In this document: in pieces, positions 7,535 to 16,761 of the stretch
How the letters are laid out: the number at the start of each line of letters is the position of its first letter
How positions within the stretch are numbered: position 1 is the first letter of the stretch
NCBI RefSeq assembly: GCF_023195895.1
Contig: NZ_JALPRK010000001.1
Span: 528,041-592,040 of the forward strand
Direction: 5' to 3'
Source of the DNA: Paenibacillus mellifer
GTDB lineage: Bacteria; Bacillota; Bacilli; Paenibacillales; Paenibacillaceae
Length of the DNA: 64,000 nucleotides
Notes under the pieces: generated by a model
What the model was told of the DNA's origin: nothing
Databases searched by the model: none
What the model saw: the letters and a program-made list of their open reading frames with translations, nothing else
Position numbers and translations under genes: made by a program

Positions 7535-8443
7535 ATGGATTTTTTTACCGTACGCGTTAATTGCGGTTCCGCCGAATCGGAGGAACGGTTCAAAAACCTG
7601 ATACAAGATGCCGTTAACAGCTTACATAACCGCGAGGTTCAGCTTACATTTCAAGCGGCTGAGGGCGAGATGCTGGAGGCTGTGGTGATCGGCCGGCCGG
7701 ATGAGGACGGCGGACAAGATTACCCGGAACAACTGATCGACTTATTATCGCTCGGAATCGCGGAATACCTGATAGGTGTGAAGGAAGAAGAGCTAGCTGC
7801 TCGAGTGATGAAACGGGATTACAGCTTCGAATCCCGGGATGAAGCGTTGCAGGTCCAACAGATGGTGAACCGGATGTTGGCGGAAGACACGGAAACCGGA
7901 AGCTCCCGAGAGGAACGAAGAACGTTGATCCAAGAGGCGCTTCGCGAGTATTTGCAGGCTTCTTCCGATCTTCATCTGGATGGATTCGCCCTGTTTCGCT
8001 TAAAGACATATGAGGACAAGCTGCGGGAAATTGTGGATTTTGCCGTGGACGAATACTTGCTTGATAAGCAATATGAGGAGTTTATTGGGCTGCTGCAGTA
8101 TTTCGTGTATTTTCAAGAGCCCTTGACGCCGTTGGTTCACTTGATGCATAAACACGGCCATGAATTCGCGATCTTGAACGAGCAATTTACGCCGGTCCAC
8201 GTACCGGCTTCGGGCGGGGTCGTTGCCCGGATTGCCGACCAGGAAATGCAGATGGAAGACGTGATCGTTAGCACCTTGATCTCCTTGTCCCCGGATAAGA
8301 TCCTGATTCATACTCAGGACCCGGATGCTCAGGTGATTACGACTATCTCGCGGATTTTTGGAGAGCGGGTGGAAATCTGTTTGCTTTGTCCTCATTGCAA
8401 GCTGTTCCATCAAGAATATCGCCGCCTGGATCAAGGCAGATAA
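7535..8443 (+). CDS. ytxC: YtxC-like sporulation-associated protein
   Basis: 302 aa from ATG 7535 (MDFFTVRV), which has a GGAAGGGGG site upstream; the in-frame ATG at 7463 adds an implausible basic N-terminus. No enzyme motif is visible. The protein is acidic and mainly helical, with a C-terminal CPHCKLFHQEYRRL containing a CxxC pair. Size and position directly upstream of thrS match Bacillus YtxC, called a putative sporulation protein. Its biochemical role is unknown. Assignment rests on synteny and general resemblance. Confidence 0.7.
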   Translation: MDFFTVRVNCGSAESEERFKNLIQDAVNSLHNREVQLTFQAAEGEMLEAVVIGRPDEDGGQDYPEQLIDLLSLGIAEYLIGVKEEELAARVMKRDYSFESRDEALQVQQMVNRMLAEDTETGSSREERRTLIQEALREYLQASSDLHLDGFALFRLKTYEDKLREIVDFAVDEYLLDKQYEEFIGLLQYFVYFQEPLTPLVHLMHKHGHEFAILNEQFTPVHVPASGGVVARIADQEMQMEDVIVSTLISLSPDKILIHTQDPDAQVITTISRIFGERVEICLLCPHCKLFHQEYRRLDQGR

Positions 8444-8455
8444 GATATGGGTTCC

Positions 8456-8484
8456 TTGACGGCTCGAAAAGTTAGCATTATAAT
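8456..8484 (+). promoter_or_regulatory. Strong sigma-A promoter of thrS
   Basis: TTGACG (8456-8461), 17-bp spacer, consensus TATAAT (8479-8484). Predicted start near 8491, just ahead of the T-box leader. Confidence 0.9.
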
Positions 8485-8490
8485 AACTTG

Positions 8491-8785
8491 CAAGTATTAG
8501 GATCATGATTAGCTTCGTGATCAAAAGCTGATTATTGAACAACTTTAATAGCGTTGACAAAGACATGAGCCAGAGGGCTTGAACGGTACAGAGAAAGGGA
8601 ACTTGGCTGGAATTCCCTTCGGTTTCGCTTTTGGTTTACCCCTTTGTAGCTGTATTCCCGAACCTTCACGAAGTAGGGATTACCGGTTCATTCCCGTTAC
8701 TGAATGCCGAATTAAGGACCGTTTCCGAGGTATATTCCATTGGGTACTGAAGAACGGTCGAATGAGGGTGGAACCACGGGTATAA
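8491..8785 (+). promoter_or_regulatory. Threonine T-box leader
   Basis: Stem I carries AGAGA (8591-8595) and a distal GGCTGG. The conserved AGTAGG stretch and CCGTTAC follow at 8672-8700, and the T-box itself (AGGGTGGAACCACG, near 8765-8778) precedes the terminator. The codon ACC at 8638-8640, just before CCTTTGTAGCTG, is in the right place to be the specifier, which reads tRNA-Thr. Uncharged tRNA-Thr would bind the specifier and the T-box and promote read-through into thrS. Confidence 0.92.
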
Positions 8786-8816
8786 CGCTCGTCCCTTTCC
8801 GGGACGGGCGTTTTTT
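8786..8816 (+). terminator. T-box-controlled terminator of thrS
   Basis: 10-bp stem CGCTCGTCCC / GGGACGGGCG (8786-8795 / 8801-8810), loop TTTCC, then TTTTTT. Confidence 0.93.
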
Positions 8817-8870
8817 GATTTGTCCGCTCCGGTAAATCCAACAACATTTTAGAATAGGGAGGAACAAAAG

Positions 8871-10808
8871 GTGGCAGTATCTGTTATTTTGCCGGACGGT
8901 TCGGTTCGGGAGTATGCGGAAGGTAACAGTTTGGAGGATGTGGCGGCTTCGATCAGCAGTGGTTTGCGTAAAAACGCGCTTGCCGGGAAGATCAACGGCG
9001 TGACGGTTGATTTGAATACGAGGTTGGTGGACGGCGCCAAGGTAGAGATTATTACGGGGGATTCGCAGGACGGTCTGGAAATTATGCGTCACAGCAGCGC
9101 CCACTTGATGGCTCAGGCGGTGAAACGCTTGTATGGCAACAAGGAAGTGAAGCTCGGGATCGGTCCGGTCATCGAAGACGGGTTCTACTATGACATGGAC
9201 CTGGAGCATCCGCTCAATCCGGAAGATCTGCAAAAAATCGAAAAAGAAATGGAACGTATCATCGGTGAAAACCTGCCGATTACGCGTCGGGAAGTAAGCC
9301 GCGAGGAAGCGGTGGCGATCTTTACCGAGCTGGGCGATCCGTACAAGCTGGAGCTCATTCGTGATCTGCCGGAAGACAGCGTCATTTCGATTTACGATCA
9401 AGGTGAATTTTTCGATTTGTGCCGTGGGCCGCATGTGCCATCGACCGGGAAGATGAAAGTATTTAAACTCTTGAACGTGGCTGGCGCTTACTGGCGCGGT
9501 AATAGCAACAACAAAATGCTGCAGCGGATTTACGGCACGGCGTTTATGAAGAAAGCCGAGCTGGATGAGCATCTCCATATGCTGGAAGAGGCCAAGAAAC
9601 GGGACCATCGTAAGCTGGGTAAAGAACTGAATATTTTCACATTCAATAACCTGGTGGGTCAAGGTCTGCCGATCTGGTTGCCGAAGGGAGCTACGGTTCG
9701 CCGGACACTCGAGCGTTATATCGTGGATATCGAGGAACGTTTGGGTTATCAACATGTGTACACGCCGGTGCTTGGTAATGTGGATTTGTATAAAACGTCC
9801 GGACACTGGGAGCATTACCAGGAGGATATGTTCCCGAAAATGGCCATCGATACGGAAGAATTCGTACTCCGTCCGATGAACTGTCCGCACCATATGATGG
9901 TGTATAAGAGTGACATGCGCAGCTATCGGGATCTGCCGATCCGAATCGCTGAGCTTGGGATGCAACATCGCTACGAAATGTCCGGCGCTTTGACCGGGTT
10001 GCATCGTGTGCGCTCGATGACGCTGAATGACGCGCATATTTTTTGTCGTCTAGATCAAATTAAGAGTGAGTTCTCCCGGGTGCTCGACCTGATCAAGCAG
10101 GTCTATAACGACTTTGGGATCCATGAATACCGTTTCCGGTTGTCTTACCGGGATCCGCAGGATACCGAGAAATACTTCCAGAACGATGAGATGTGGAACA
10201 CGGCGCAACGGATGCTCCGCGAAGTAGTAGAGGAAGCGGGTCTGCCGTTCTTCGAAGCGGAAGGCGAAGCGGCGTTCTACGGTCCGAAGCTTGACGTGCA
10301 GATCAAAACGGCGCTTGGCAAAGAAGAAACGTTGTCCACCGTGCAAATCGACTTCTTGCTGCCGGAACGTTTCGAGCTGGAATACGTAGGCGACGACGGC
10401 GCTAAACACCGTCCGGTCGTGCTGCACCGCGGGATCCTCGGCACGATGGAACGCTTCACGGCCTTCTTGCTCGAGAACTTTGCCGGTAACTTGCCGCTCT
10501 GGCTCGCTCCGGTTCAAGCGAAGGTTATTCCGGTCTCCGGTAACTTTGATGATTACGCGCGTCAGGTGGAAGACAAGCTGCGCGCTGCTGGTATCCGCGC
10601 GGAGAGCGATCTTCGGAACGAGAAGCTCGGTTATAAAATTCGCGAAGCTCAGCTCGAGAAGCTGCCGTACATGTTCGTCGTTGGCGAAAGCGAGCAAAGC
10701 GCAGGTACTGTCTCCGTGCGTAAGCGCGGCGAAGGTGATCTTGGTGCTCGAGCGGTGGATGAAGTTGTCGCTCAGCTGCAGGAAGCCATTCGCAACCACG
10801 TGATTTAA
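8871..10808 (+). CDS. thrS: Threonine--tRNA ligase
   Basis: 645 aa, full length for bacterial ThrRS. GTG start at 8871 with AGGGAGG at 8856-8862. N-terminal TGS domain (about 1-60). The second, editing domain has HSSAH (His74, His78) and CRGPHVP, the zinc-type site that clears Ser-tRNA-Thr. The class II catalytic core has motif 2 and MNCPHHM, and the anticodon-binding domain is C-terminal. It attaches threonine to tRNA-Thr. Expression is governed by the T-box leader and its own promoter, separately from ytxC. Confidence 0.97.
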   Translation: MAVSVILPDGSVREYAEGNSLEDVAASISSGLRKNALAGKINGVTVDLNTRLVDGAKVEIITGDSQDGLEIMRHSSAHLMAQAVKRLYGNKEVKLGIGPVIEDGFYYDMDLEHPLNPEDLQKIEKEMERIIGENLPITRREVSREEAVAIFTELGDPYKLELIRDLPEDSVISIYDQGEFFDLCRGPHVPSTGKMKVFKLLNVAGAYWRGNSNNKMLQRIYGTAFMKKAELDEHLHMLEEAKKRDHRKLGKELNIFTFNNLVGQGLPIWLPKGATVRRTLERYIVDIEERLGYQHVYTPVLGNVDLYKTSGHWEHYQEDMFPKMAIDTEEFVLRPMNCPHHMMVYKSDMRSYRDLPIRIAELGMQHRYEMSGALTGLHRVRSMTLNDAHIFCRLDQIKSEFSRVLDLIKQVYNDFGIHEYRFRLSYRDPQDTEKYFQNDEMWNTAQRMLREVVEEAGLPFFEAEGEAAFYGPKLDVQIKTALGKEETLSTVQIDFLLPERFELEYVGDDGAKHRPVVLHRGILGTMERFTAFLLENFAGNLPLWLAPVQAKVIPVSGNFDDYARQVEDKLRAAGIRAESDLRNEKLGYKIREAQLEKLPYMFVVGESEQSAGTVSVRKRGEGDLGARAVDEVVAQLQEAIRNHVI

Positions 10809-10854
10809 CTCGCATGCTTGCTTGCTTCGCTAGCCCGTGACTCACAGCGGAGCA

Positions 10855-10981
10855 AATGTTGCATTTTATGCAACATTCCAGCCTCCTTTGGCGCAAAGCC
10901 CTCAATAATGTTGCACTTATTGCAACATTTGGGGCTTGGTGCGGCTAAAGAGTGCAGAAATGGTGCACTTTTTGCAACATT
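10855..10981 (+). repeat. Three 23-nt palindromic repeats at a 52-bp period
   Basis: Imperfect copies of a palindrome AATGTTGCA-N5-TGCAACATT at 10855-10877, 10907-10929 and 10959-10981; each start is exactly 52 bp after the last. The 29-nt intervals are roughly reverse complements of one another, so the whole 127 bp is itself an inverted repeat centred on the middle copy. Lies between thrS and the 3D-domain gene. No coding frame is evident. It may partly act as thrS terminator DNA, since the hairpins are followed by short T-runs. Confidence 0.8.
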
Positions 10982-10989
10982 TTTGTGGT

Positions 10990-11088
10990 GAGGAGGCGTA
11001 GGAGTCTACATGAGCAACGGAGAGCACAGTTGAATTCAAGATTCGACGCCGAGTGAGCTCCCCTGCATTTGCTTCGTGCTGGAAAGCC
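10990..11088 (+). repeat. Conserved intergenic module, copy A
   Basis: About 100 nt that align with 35745-35850. Shared words in the same order are AGGAGG, a GCAACGGA box, TGAAT-C-AAGATTCGA (a small inverted repeat), a GC-rich arm and TGCTTCGTG-TGG-AAGCC. In this copy the outer stem has decayed. It directly follows the 52-bp-period repeats. Function unknown. Confidence 0.6.
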
Positions 11089-11146
11089 AACATGTATAGA
11101 ATTGGGCGGATGTGGAAACCCTTTCGGATAAGGGGGAGGTTTTCTC

Positions 11147-11842
11147 ATGCGCCAATTTCATTTCTGGCAAAAGATTAGTAAACGCTGTTTGCTTGCTGGA
11201 CTGCTCATTTTTACGATGGCGGCGGATCTACCGGCCAGCGGAGTTCATGGAGTTCATCCGCAAAGCTTAAACGCGAACCGGCAAGCCCGGAACTTCGCGG
11301 AATGGCTGGAGCTTAAGCAAACGCAGCAACTGCAGGTTGAAAGGGCCGTTCGTCAAACTCAATATCAGCGGGTCATCGTCATGAGCCCGGAACATAAACA
11401 GGCTCAGCCTGAACGCAAGAAAGTGGAAACGATCAAAGTTTTAGCGACCGGTTATACCGCCGGCTACGAGTCTACCGGCAAGAAGCCAAGCCATCCGCAA
11501 TACGGAATCACGTATTCAGGCGTTAAGGTACGGCGTGACAAAGACACCGTCTCGACGATCGCCGCCGATCTGAAGATTTTTCCGCTGGGCACGATCCTCT
11601 ACATCCCGGGATACGGTTACGGGGTCGTCGCCGATAAAGGCTCAGCCATCCGCGGCCACAAAATCGATCTTTATTTCGATACCATTAAGCAGGTTTACAA
11701 GGAATGGGGCAAAAAAGAGGTCGAGGTGCAGGTGGTCCGCAAAGGAGAAGGCAAACTCACCGAAGCGATGCTGCGGGAGCTTGGCAAAGTGATGGAAGTG
11801 AGTAAGGAAATTCCCGACAACCTGTGGGATAAGGCGATTTGA
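11147..11842 (+). CDS. Secreted 3D-domain protein
   Basis: 231 aa with an N-terminal signal sequence (basic [13 protein letters not shown], then a hydrophobic stretch). The C-terminal half is a 3D domain, named for three conserved aspartates ([34 protein letters not shown]). This is the double-psi barrel found in YocH/YuiC-type wall proteins and related to MltA lytic transglycosylases, so a role in cell-wall turnover is likely. No LysM or G5 domain is present. ATG 11147 follows a strong AAGGGGGAGG. It is a single gene preceded by repeats. Confidence 0.85.
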   Translation: MRQFHFWQKISKRCLLAGLLIFTMAADLPASGVHGVHPQSLNANRQARNFAEWLELKQTQQLQVERAVRQTQYQRVIVMSPEHKQAQPERKKVETIKVLATGYTAGYESTGKKPSHPQYGITYSGVKVRRDKDTVSTIAADLKIFPLGTILYIPGYGYGVVADKGSAIRGHKIDLYFDTIKQVYKEWGKKEVEVQVVRKGEGKLTEAMLRELGKVMEVSKEIPDNLWDKAI

Positions 11843-11860
11843 AGTTCGTCTTAAGCTTTC

Positions 11861-11890
11861 GCATAATTCGCCTTCCCGATTCGCATAATA
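11861..11890 (+). promoter_or_regulatory. Sigma-G-type (forespore) promoter
   Basis: GCATA (11861-11865), an 18-bp spacer and CATAATA (11884-11890) match the sigma-G consensus GHATR-N18-CATWHTA at every position. It lies 80 bp upstream of the small SASP-like gene. A 9-bp perfect inverted repeat TACGTGGTC / GACCACGTA (11894-11902 / 11913-11921) sits at the predicted start. Confidence 0.7.
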
Positions 11891-11970
11891 AGCTACGTGG
11901 TCAACATAGAGAGACCACGTAAAACGCCGATGATTTACGATTCGGCGTATGCGAGAGGGAGGTGAAATTC

Positions 11971-12120
11971 ATGGCAAATCAAAAGAAAGCCGCTTCTCCA
12001 GGTTATAAAACACCGAACGAGAAGTTTAACGAGGAATTTGCTGAGGAAAGCACGGCTACCGTTGCTCAGAAAGCGAAAGCTTCCCGCAATGCAACGACTC
12101 CAGTGAACAAACAACAATAA
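11971..12120 (+). CDS. Small acid-soluble spore protein candidate (gamma/SspE-like)
   Basis: 49 aa with a strong GAGGGAGG site upstream. Composition is typical of a SASP: no Cys or Trp, rich in Ala, Lys, Glu, Gln, Thr and Asn. A single motif FNEEFAEESTA recalls the FGTEFASET repeat of SspE. Gamma-type SASPs are amino-acid stores in the spore core that are degraded at germination. The consensus forespore promoter upstream supports a spore role. Without a database comparison it could be another small spore protein. Confidence 0.65.
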   Translation: MANQKKAASPGYKTPNEKFNEEFAEESTATVAQKAKASRNATTPVNKQQ

Positions 12121-12142
12121 TGATAGCGTGAAAGAGCAAAGG

Positions 12143-12165
12143 GCGTCCCTCGGGGACGCTCTTTT
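12143..12165 (+). terminator. Terminator of SASP-like gene
   Basis: GCGTCCC / GGGACGC stem with TCG loop (12143-12159), followed by TCTTTT; AAAGA just upstream can extend the stem. Confidence 0.85.
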
Positions 12166-12289
12166 ACATATATCCCCAATCGCCTCGGTCTCGGGACCGA
12201 GCCGTCTTTCCATCCCGCGCCGCTGTTCAGCAGCTCTGGCTTCAGGTAAACTGACATTAGTAAGAGGCAGTCCATTGGAGGTAAACGAG

Positions 12290-13249
12290 ATGAGAAACGG
12301 CTTATTTGGAAGGTTTATAGGCGGGATGGTGCTGATCGGTATCGGGGGAGTATTTCTTCTGAACCAGCTTGGAGTGACCGATTTCAGCATCGGCGAGATG
12401 TTCTCCACCTACTGGCCCGTATTTTTGATTCTGGGGGGATTGGTGAACCTCAGTAACAGTGGCCTGCGGGGCGGGAACTTTGTCGGCAGTGCCATATTAA
12501 TTCTAATTGGCGGTTATTTTCTGGGTCGAAACCTGAATTTGATTTACTTAAGTCCCGGTGAATTTTTTCGCTTCTTTTTCCCGATGATGCTGATTATCGG
12601 CGGTTTGTACGTATTGTTCAAACCACGTGATCCGCATCGACGGAAGCGGCATGAGGATTTTCCACCTCCGCCAATGCCGCCGCTTAATCCGCCGCCCCCT
12701 CCGCCAACGTTCCATCCGGAGATGGAATCGCCGCTTGATTCGATTTTTGGTTCGATGGAGAAGGATAAGGAGAAGGAGCGGGAACAGCAGGCGAAACAGG
12801 AAAAATCGCGATTTGAGCAACCAAAGTTTAGTCAATTCCACGGAGGAAGCGTACCGGGAGACCACGGGCCCGTGATTCAGAAGTCCGGATTTATCGGCGA
12901 CGTTCATTTAGGCCAGGATTATTTTCAACTGAAACCGATGAATATCTCTCATTTTATCGGCGATACGATCATTGACCTGACCAAAGCACAGATTCCTTAT
13001 GGGGAAACGAAAATCAACGTATCGTCGTTCATCGGTGACGTTAAGGTGTTCGTCCCCGACGATATGGATATCGGCATCGTGGCCACCTCAAGCGCGTTCA
13101 TCGGCGACTTGAAGGTGCTGACGCAAAAGCAGGGCGGATTCATGACCAGCGTCACGGCTGAATCTCCGTATTATGGCGAAGCGAGCAAACGGGTAAAGCT
13201 GATTGTCAGCGTCTTTGTAGGTGACGTCAAAGTCAACATGGTAGGTTAA
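12290..13249 (+). CDS. liaF: LiaF-type membrane regulator
   Basis: 319 aa from ATG 12290 (GGAGG at 12277-12281). Four hydrophobic segments lie in the first 115 residues. A proline-rich, then charged, cytoplasmic linker follows, and the C-terminal LiaF domain repeats SGFIGD, SHFIGD, SSFIGD and SAFIGD, rungs of a beta structure. LiaF is the membrane inhibitor of the LiaS kinase and is relieved by cell-envelope antibiotics acting at lipid II. Followed 4 nt later by liaS and then liaR, the canonical order. Confidence 0.92.
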   Translation: MRNGLFGRFIGGMVLIGIGGVFLLNQLGVTDFSIGEMFSTYWPVFLILGGLVNLSNSGLRGGNFVGSAILILIGGYFLGRNLNLIYLSPGEFFRFFFPMMLIIGGLYVLFKPRDPHRRKRHEDFPPPPMPPLNPPPPPPTFHPEMESPLDSIFGSMEKDKEKEREQQAKQEKSRFEQPKFSQFHGGSVPGDHGPVIQKSGFIGDVHLGQDYFQLKPMNISHFIGDTIIDLTKAQIPYGETKINVSSFIGDVKVFVPDDMDIGIVATSSAFIGDLKVLTQKQGGFMTSVTAESPYYGEASKRVKLIVSVFVGDVKVNMVG

Positions 13250-13253
13250 TCCC

Positions 13254-14297
13254 ATGATCGTGCAGCGGATATTGAAGAATACGAAGTGGGAACTGTTGTG
13301 TTACTTTTTACTCACCGGCAGCCTAACGGCGGTTGCCTTCTATATCGGAACCACCACCGGGGTGATCGTTGTCCGTGATCCCTGGGTGTGGATTTACGAT
13401 ATGGCAGGCATCGTCGTTTTGGCGCTGATTATCGGTTATATCGCCGGCCGGCGCATTCAGGGAAAGATCGATCACCTGCACCTGAACATGCTTCAAGTGG
13501 CCAAAGGCAATTTATCCGTGCGGATGCCGGAGACGGCGGACCAGACGTTTAACGGGTTGTATCAGGAATTCAACAATATGATTGACGCGATGGAGAAAAA
13601 GATGCAGCTCCTGCAGCAGCTTGGGGAGCAGGAGGTTATCGAGAAGGAGCAGGCGACGGAGAAAGCGGTGCTGGAGGAGCGCAGACGGCTCGCCCGCGAC
13701 CTGCACGATACCGTCAGTCAGCAGTTGTTCGCCATACATATGGCGGCTTCGTCTTTGCCAAAAGTGCTGGAGGTCAACGCGGCTCAGGCGGAAACGGTTC
13801 TGAATCAGCTGATTCAGATGTCGAATACCGCGCAAAAGCAGATGCGTGCCCTGATCGCTCAATTGCGTCCGATGGAGCTGGTGGGTAAATCCTTAGCGGA
13901 GGCGCTGGATCAGTGGTTTCCCGATTATTGCCGGCAAAATGGGCTAAAGGGGATCAAGGACATGGACATCCAAGGAGATATGTCGGAAGCGAAGGAACAT
14001 CAGCTGTTCCTAATCATCCAGGAAGCGATGGCCAATATCGTGAAGCATGCCGGAGCCGGCATGGTCAGCTTGTCATTGCGGGAAGGCCCGCGCCAGGTTG
14101 TGCTCAGCATCAGCGATGACGGACAAGGCTTCAGCAGCACGTTCCAGAAGCAGGGCTCTTACGGTTTGACGACGATGAAGGAGCGGGCCGAGAAATTGGG
14201 CGGCAACACGGAAATCATCAGTAAACCGGGGGCGGGAACGACGATCCGGGTGCATATTCCGAAGTTCGAGGAAGGTAAAGGGGGAGGCCGCGAATGA
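13254..14297 (+). CDS. liaS: Sensor histidine kinase LiaS
   Basis: 347 aa. Two membrane helices (about 15-32 and 50-65) with a very short outer loop, then HAMP, then HisKA_3 with phospho-acceptor His151 (RRLARDLHDTVSQQLF) and a C-terminal ATPase domain. Intramembrane-sensing NarL/DesK-type kinase for envelope stress that signals to LiaR. No clear ribosome binding site before ATG 13254, 4 nt after the liaF stop, so translation is probably coupled. It overlaps liaR by 4 nt. Confidence 0.92.
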   Translation: MIVQRILKNTKWELLCYFLLTGSLTAVAFYIGTTTGVIVVRDPWVWIYDMAGIVVLALIIGYIAGRRIQGKIDHLHLNMLQVAKGNLSVRMPETADQTFNGLYQEFNNMIDAMEKKMQLLQQLGEQEVIEKEQATEKAVLEERRRLARDLHDTVSQQLFAIHMAASSLPKVLEVNAAQAETVLNQLIQMSNTAQKQMRALIAQLRPMELVGKSLAEALDQWFPDYCRQNGLKGIKDMDIQGDMSEAKEHQLFLIIQEAMANIVKHAGAGMVSLSLREGPRQVVLSISDDGQGFSSTFQKQGSYGLTTMKERAEKLGGNTEIISKPGAGTTIRVHIPKFEEGKGGGRE

Positions 14298-14947
14298 GCA
14301 AAATTAAGGTGATGATCGTCGACGACCATGACATGGTGCGAATGGGATTAAAGACATATTTGATGCTGGATCCGGGGTTCGAGGTAATCGGTGAAGCCGG
14401 GGACGGACGCGAAGCGGTGGAGGTACTGGAGCGCGGGCTTCCGGAGGGGCCCCCGGATATCATTCTGATGGACTTGATGATGCCGAATATGAACGGGGCA
14501 GAGGCAACTAAGGAAGTGTTGAGTCGATTTCCGGGCATGAAAATCGTGATCTTGACCAGCTTTTTGGAGGATGATCTCGTGGTCCAGGCAGTTGAAGCCG
14601 GTGCGGTCAGCTATGTGCTCAAGACGGTCTCCGCCGAAGAACTGATTTACGCGCTTCAAGGCGCGTACCGCGGGATGCCGGTGATGACGGGCGACGTAGC
14701 CCAGGCGCTTACGCGTGGCCTTAGACAACGAACCGTACAGGGCGATGATTCAGGGATGACTGAGCGGGAGAAGGAAGTCCTGCTTCTGATTGCCGAAGGC
14801 AAAAGCAACAAGGATATCGCTGAAGAGCTGCATATTAGCATCAAAACGGTCAAAACGCATGTCAGCAATCTGCTGATGAAATGCGAACTGGAAGATCGCA
14901 CGCAGCTGGCGATTTACGCACACCGTCAAGGGTGGGTGGCACGTTAA
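14294..14947 (+). CDS. liaR: Response regulator LiaR
   Basis: 217 aa NarL/FixJ-type regulator. Receiver domain with phospho-acceptor Asp60 (IILMDLMMPN), then a LuxR-type helix-turn-helix (TEREKEVLLLIAEGKSNKDIA...). Partner of LiaS; ATGA overlap with liaS. No clear terminator separates it from htrA 129 bp downstream. Confidence 0.92.
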   Translation: MSKIKVMIVDDHDMVRMGLKTYLMLDPGFEVIGEAGDGREAVEVLERGLPEGPPDIILMDLMMPNMNGAEATKEVLSRFPGMKIVILTSFLEDDLVVQAVEAGAVSYVLKTVSAEELIYALQGAYRGMPVMTGDVAQALTRGLRQRTVQGDDSGMTEREKEVLLLIAEGKSNKDIAEELHISIKTVKTHVSNLLMKCELEDRTQLAIYAHRQGWVAR

Positions 14948-15076
14948 TAGAGAGGCACTCTAGCTTTTATCTCCTTTTTAATTGTTTTTAATGTACGTTT
15001 AAGGTTTCTGGTACAGAATAAATACATGAAAACAAGTTACCCCTGAATTACGCAGGGGAAGGAGGTCAATCATACC

Positions 15077-16702
15077 ATGGACGATCAAAAGAACAAATCG
15101 GGCCAACCCTTTGAAGAAGACGCGAACGAATCGAAACGCCAAGAATCTTCGGAGTTGGGCTCTTCCTATTATTATTCTTACGGACCTTTTCAATCCTATG
15201 GAAAAACAAACGAGGAACCGAGCCAAGGTGCAGACTACGAACGCAGCCAGCCTGAAGAGGTGGAAATGACGAGACCGCAGCCGCTTAAACCGTTTCCTTC
15301 TTCCTACGATATGATTCGCAGCACGGTCGAATCTACTAACGGATCTAATGGAGACGGGCGCAACAACTTCCCTGCGGCGAAAAATAGCAACTGGCAATAC
15401 AACAGCAAACCGCCGAAAAGATCCTCGGTCCGTTCAGTGATCGCTGGCGTATTGGCGGGCATGCTGATTATGACCGGCGCGATGGTCTTTGCGGACCGCG
15501 TCAACCTGTTTACATCGGATCAAGCGGCTACCGCTTCGGTGCCGGCATCGGGAAATGCGTCAGGCAGCGGAAGCGCGGAATCAACCGGCAAAGCGACAAC
15601 CGCCTTGTACCCGGTAACGGATGCCGGAGAAGTGACCAAAGTCGTCAGCCAAGCCGGGCCGGCCGTCGTGAAAATCGAAACGCTAACGGATTCGAATAAG
15701 CAAAGAAGCAGCAACCCGTACAGCAACGATCCGTTTTACCGCTACTTCTTTGGTGATGATGCGTTTGGCTCCGGCGGGAACAACGGAAGCGACGACGGGA
15801 GCGGCGGTTCGTCCTCCGGTTCGAGCCAACTGGTACCGACGGGTATCGGATCCGGGTTTATTTTCGATAAAACGGGATACATTCTGACCAATGAACACGT
15901 CGTTCATAACGCCGATGTGGTGCAGGTCACGGTGCAAGGCACTGAGAAGCCGTACGAAGCCAAGGTACTCGGCACGAGTTACGAGCTTGACTTGGCTGTG
16001 TTGAAGATCGAAAGCAACAGCAACTTCCCATCGATTCCGCTCGGCAACTCCGACAACACCCAGGTCGGCGAATGGATGGTTGCAATCGGTAACCCGCAGG
16101 GCTTTGACCATACGGTTACGGCCGGGGTATTAAGTGCGAAGGAACGCGATATCTCAATTGCCGGCGAGAACGGGGAGAAAGACCGGGAGTACGAGCATCT
16201 GCTGCAAACGGACGCTTCGATCAATCCGGGGAACTCCGGCGGTCCGCTGCTGAACCTAAACGGCGAAGTGATCGGGATTAACGTGGCCGTTAGCTCCGAC
16301 GCCCAGGGGATTGGATTTGCGATTCCGACGAGTACCATCAGCGAAGTCCTAGAAAAACTGAAGAATAATGAGAAAATTCCGCAAAAGCCGGTACCGTTTA
16401 TCGGAGCTACCTTGATGACGATGACCGAGGAAGTGGCGAAGCAAATGCAAACCGACGTGAAGGAAGGTTCGATCGTCACTGACATCGTCTTCAAATCGCC
16501 GGCTTATAACGCCGACCTTCGTCCTTACGATATCATCACCGGGGCAAACGGCACCAAATTTGCCACGAAGGAGAAGTTGATTGAATTCATTCAGAAGCAG
16601 CAGGTTGGCACGAAGGTTACGATGAACATCGTTCGCGATGGTAAGAACATCGACCTTGAAGTCACGGTTGGCGACAAAAATGAGTTCTCTAACGTGAACT
16701 AA
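15077..16702 (+). CDS. htrA: HtrA/DegP-family serine protease
   Basis: 541 aa, membrane-anchored. A hydrophilic cytoplasmic N-terminus of about 115 residues precedes one membrane helix, then a Gly/Ser-rich linker, a trypsin-like domain and a PDZ domain. The catalytic triad is visible: His274 (TNEHVVH), Asp305 (LDLAVLK) and Ser387 (NPGNSGGPL). It degrades or refolds misfolded exported proteins at the outer face of the membrane. It lies between liaFSR and another two-component system. A CCCCTG / CAGGGG hairpin (15040-15058) sits just before the AAGGAGG site and could modulate translation. Confidence 0.93.
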   Translation: MDDQKNKSGQPFEEDANESKRQESSELGSSYYYSYGPFQSYGKTNEEPSQGADYERSQPEEVEMTRPQPLKPFPSSYDMIRSTVESTNGSNGDGRNNFPAAKNSNWQYNSKPPKRSSVRSVIAGVLAGMLIMTGAMVFADRVNLFTSDQAATASVPASGNASGSGSAESTGKATTALYPVTDAGEVTKVVSQAGPAVVKIETLTDSNKQRSSNPYSNDPFYRYFFGDDAFGSGGNNGSDDGSGGSSSGSSQLVPTGIGSGFIFDKTGYILTNEHVVHNADVVQVTVQGTEKPYEAKVLGTSYELDLAVLKIESNSNFPSIPLGNSDNTQVGEWMVAIGNPQGFDHTVTAGVLSAKERDISIAGENGEKDREYEHLLQTDASINPGNSGGPLLNLNGEVIGINVAVSSDAQGIGFAIPTSTISEVLEKLKNNEKIPQKPVPFIGATLMTMTEEVAKQMQTDVKEGSIVTDIVFKSPAYNADLRPYDIITGANGTKFATKEKLIEFIQKQQVGTKVTMNIVRDGKNIDLEVTVGDKNEFSNVN

Positions 16703-16730
16703 TACGCACGGGAAGTCACTAGGGCGGCGA

Positions 16731-16761
16731 AGGCGGCAGGAATAGAGCCTGCCGCCTTTTT
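16731..16761 (+). terminator. Terminator of htrA
   Basis: Perfect 10-bp stem AGGCGGCAGG / CCTGCCGCCT with a 7-nt loop, then a T-run. Confidence 0.93.

Noticed and set aside
8579..8785. 68-aa reading frame upstream of thrS
   Set aside because: Lies entirely inside the T-box leader RNA and has no ribosome binding site.
8712..10037. 441-aa minus-strand frame opposite thrS
   Set aside because: Antisense shadow of thrS; the real gene is certain from motifs and the T-box leader.
10855..10981. Mini-CRISPR (three 23-nt repeats with 29-nt spacers)
   Set aside because: Only three imperfect repeats, the spacers are near reverse complements of each other rather than unrelated, there is no leader, and no cas genes are in the window.
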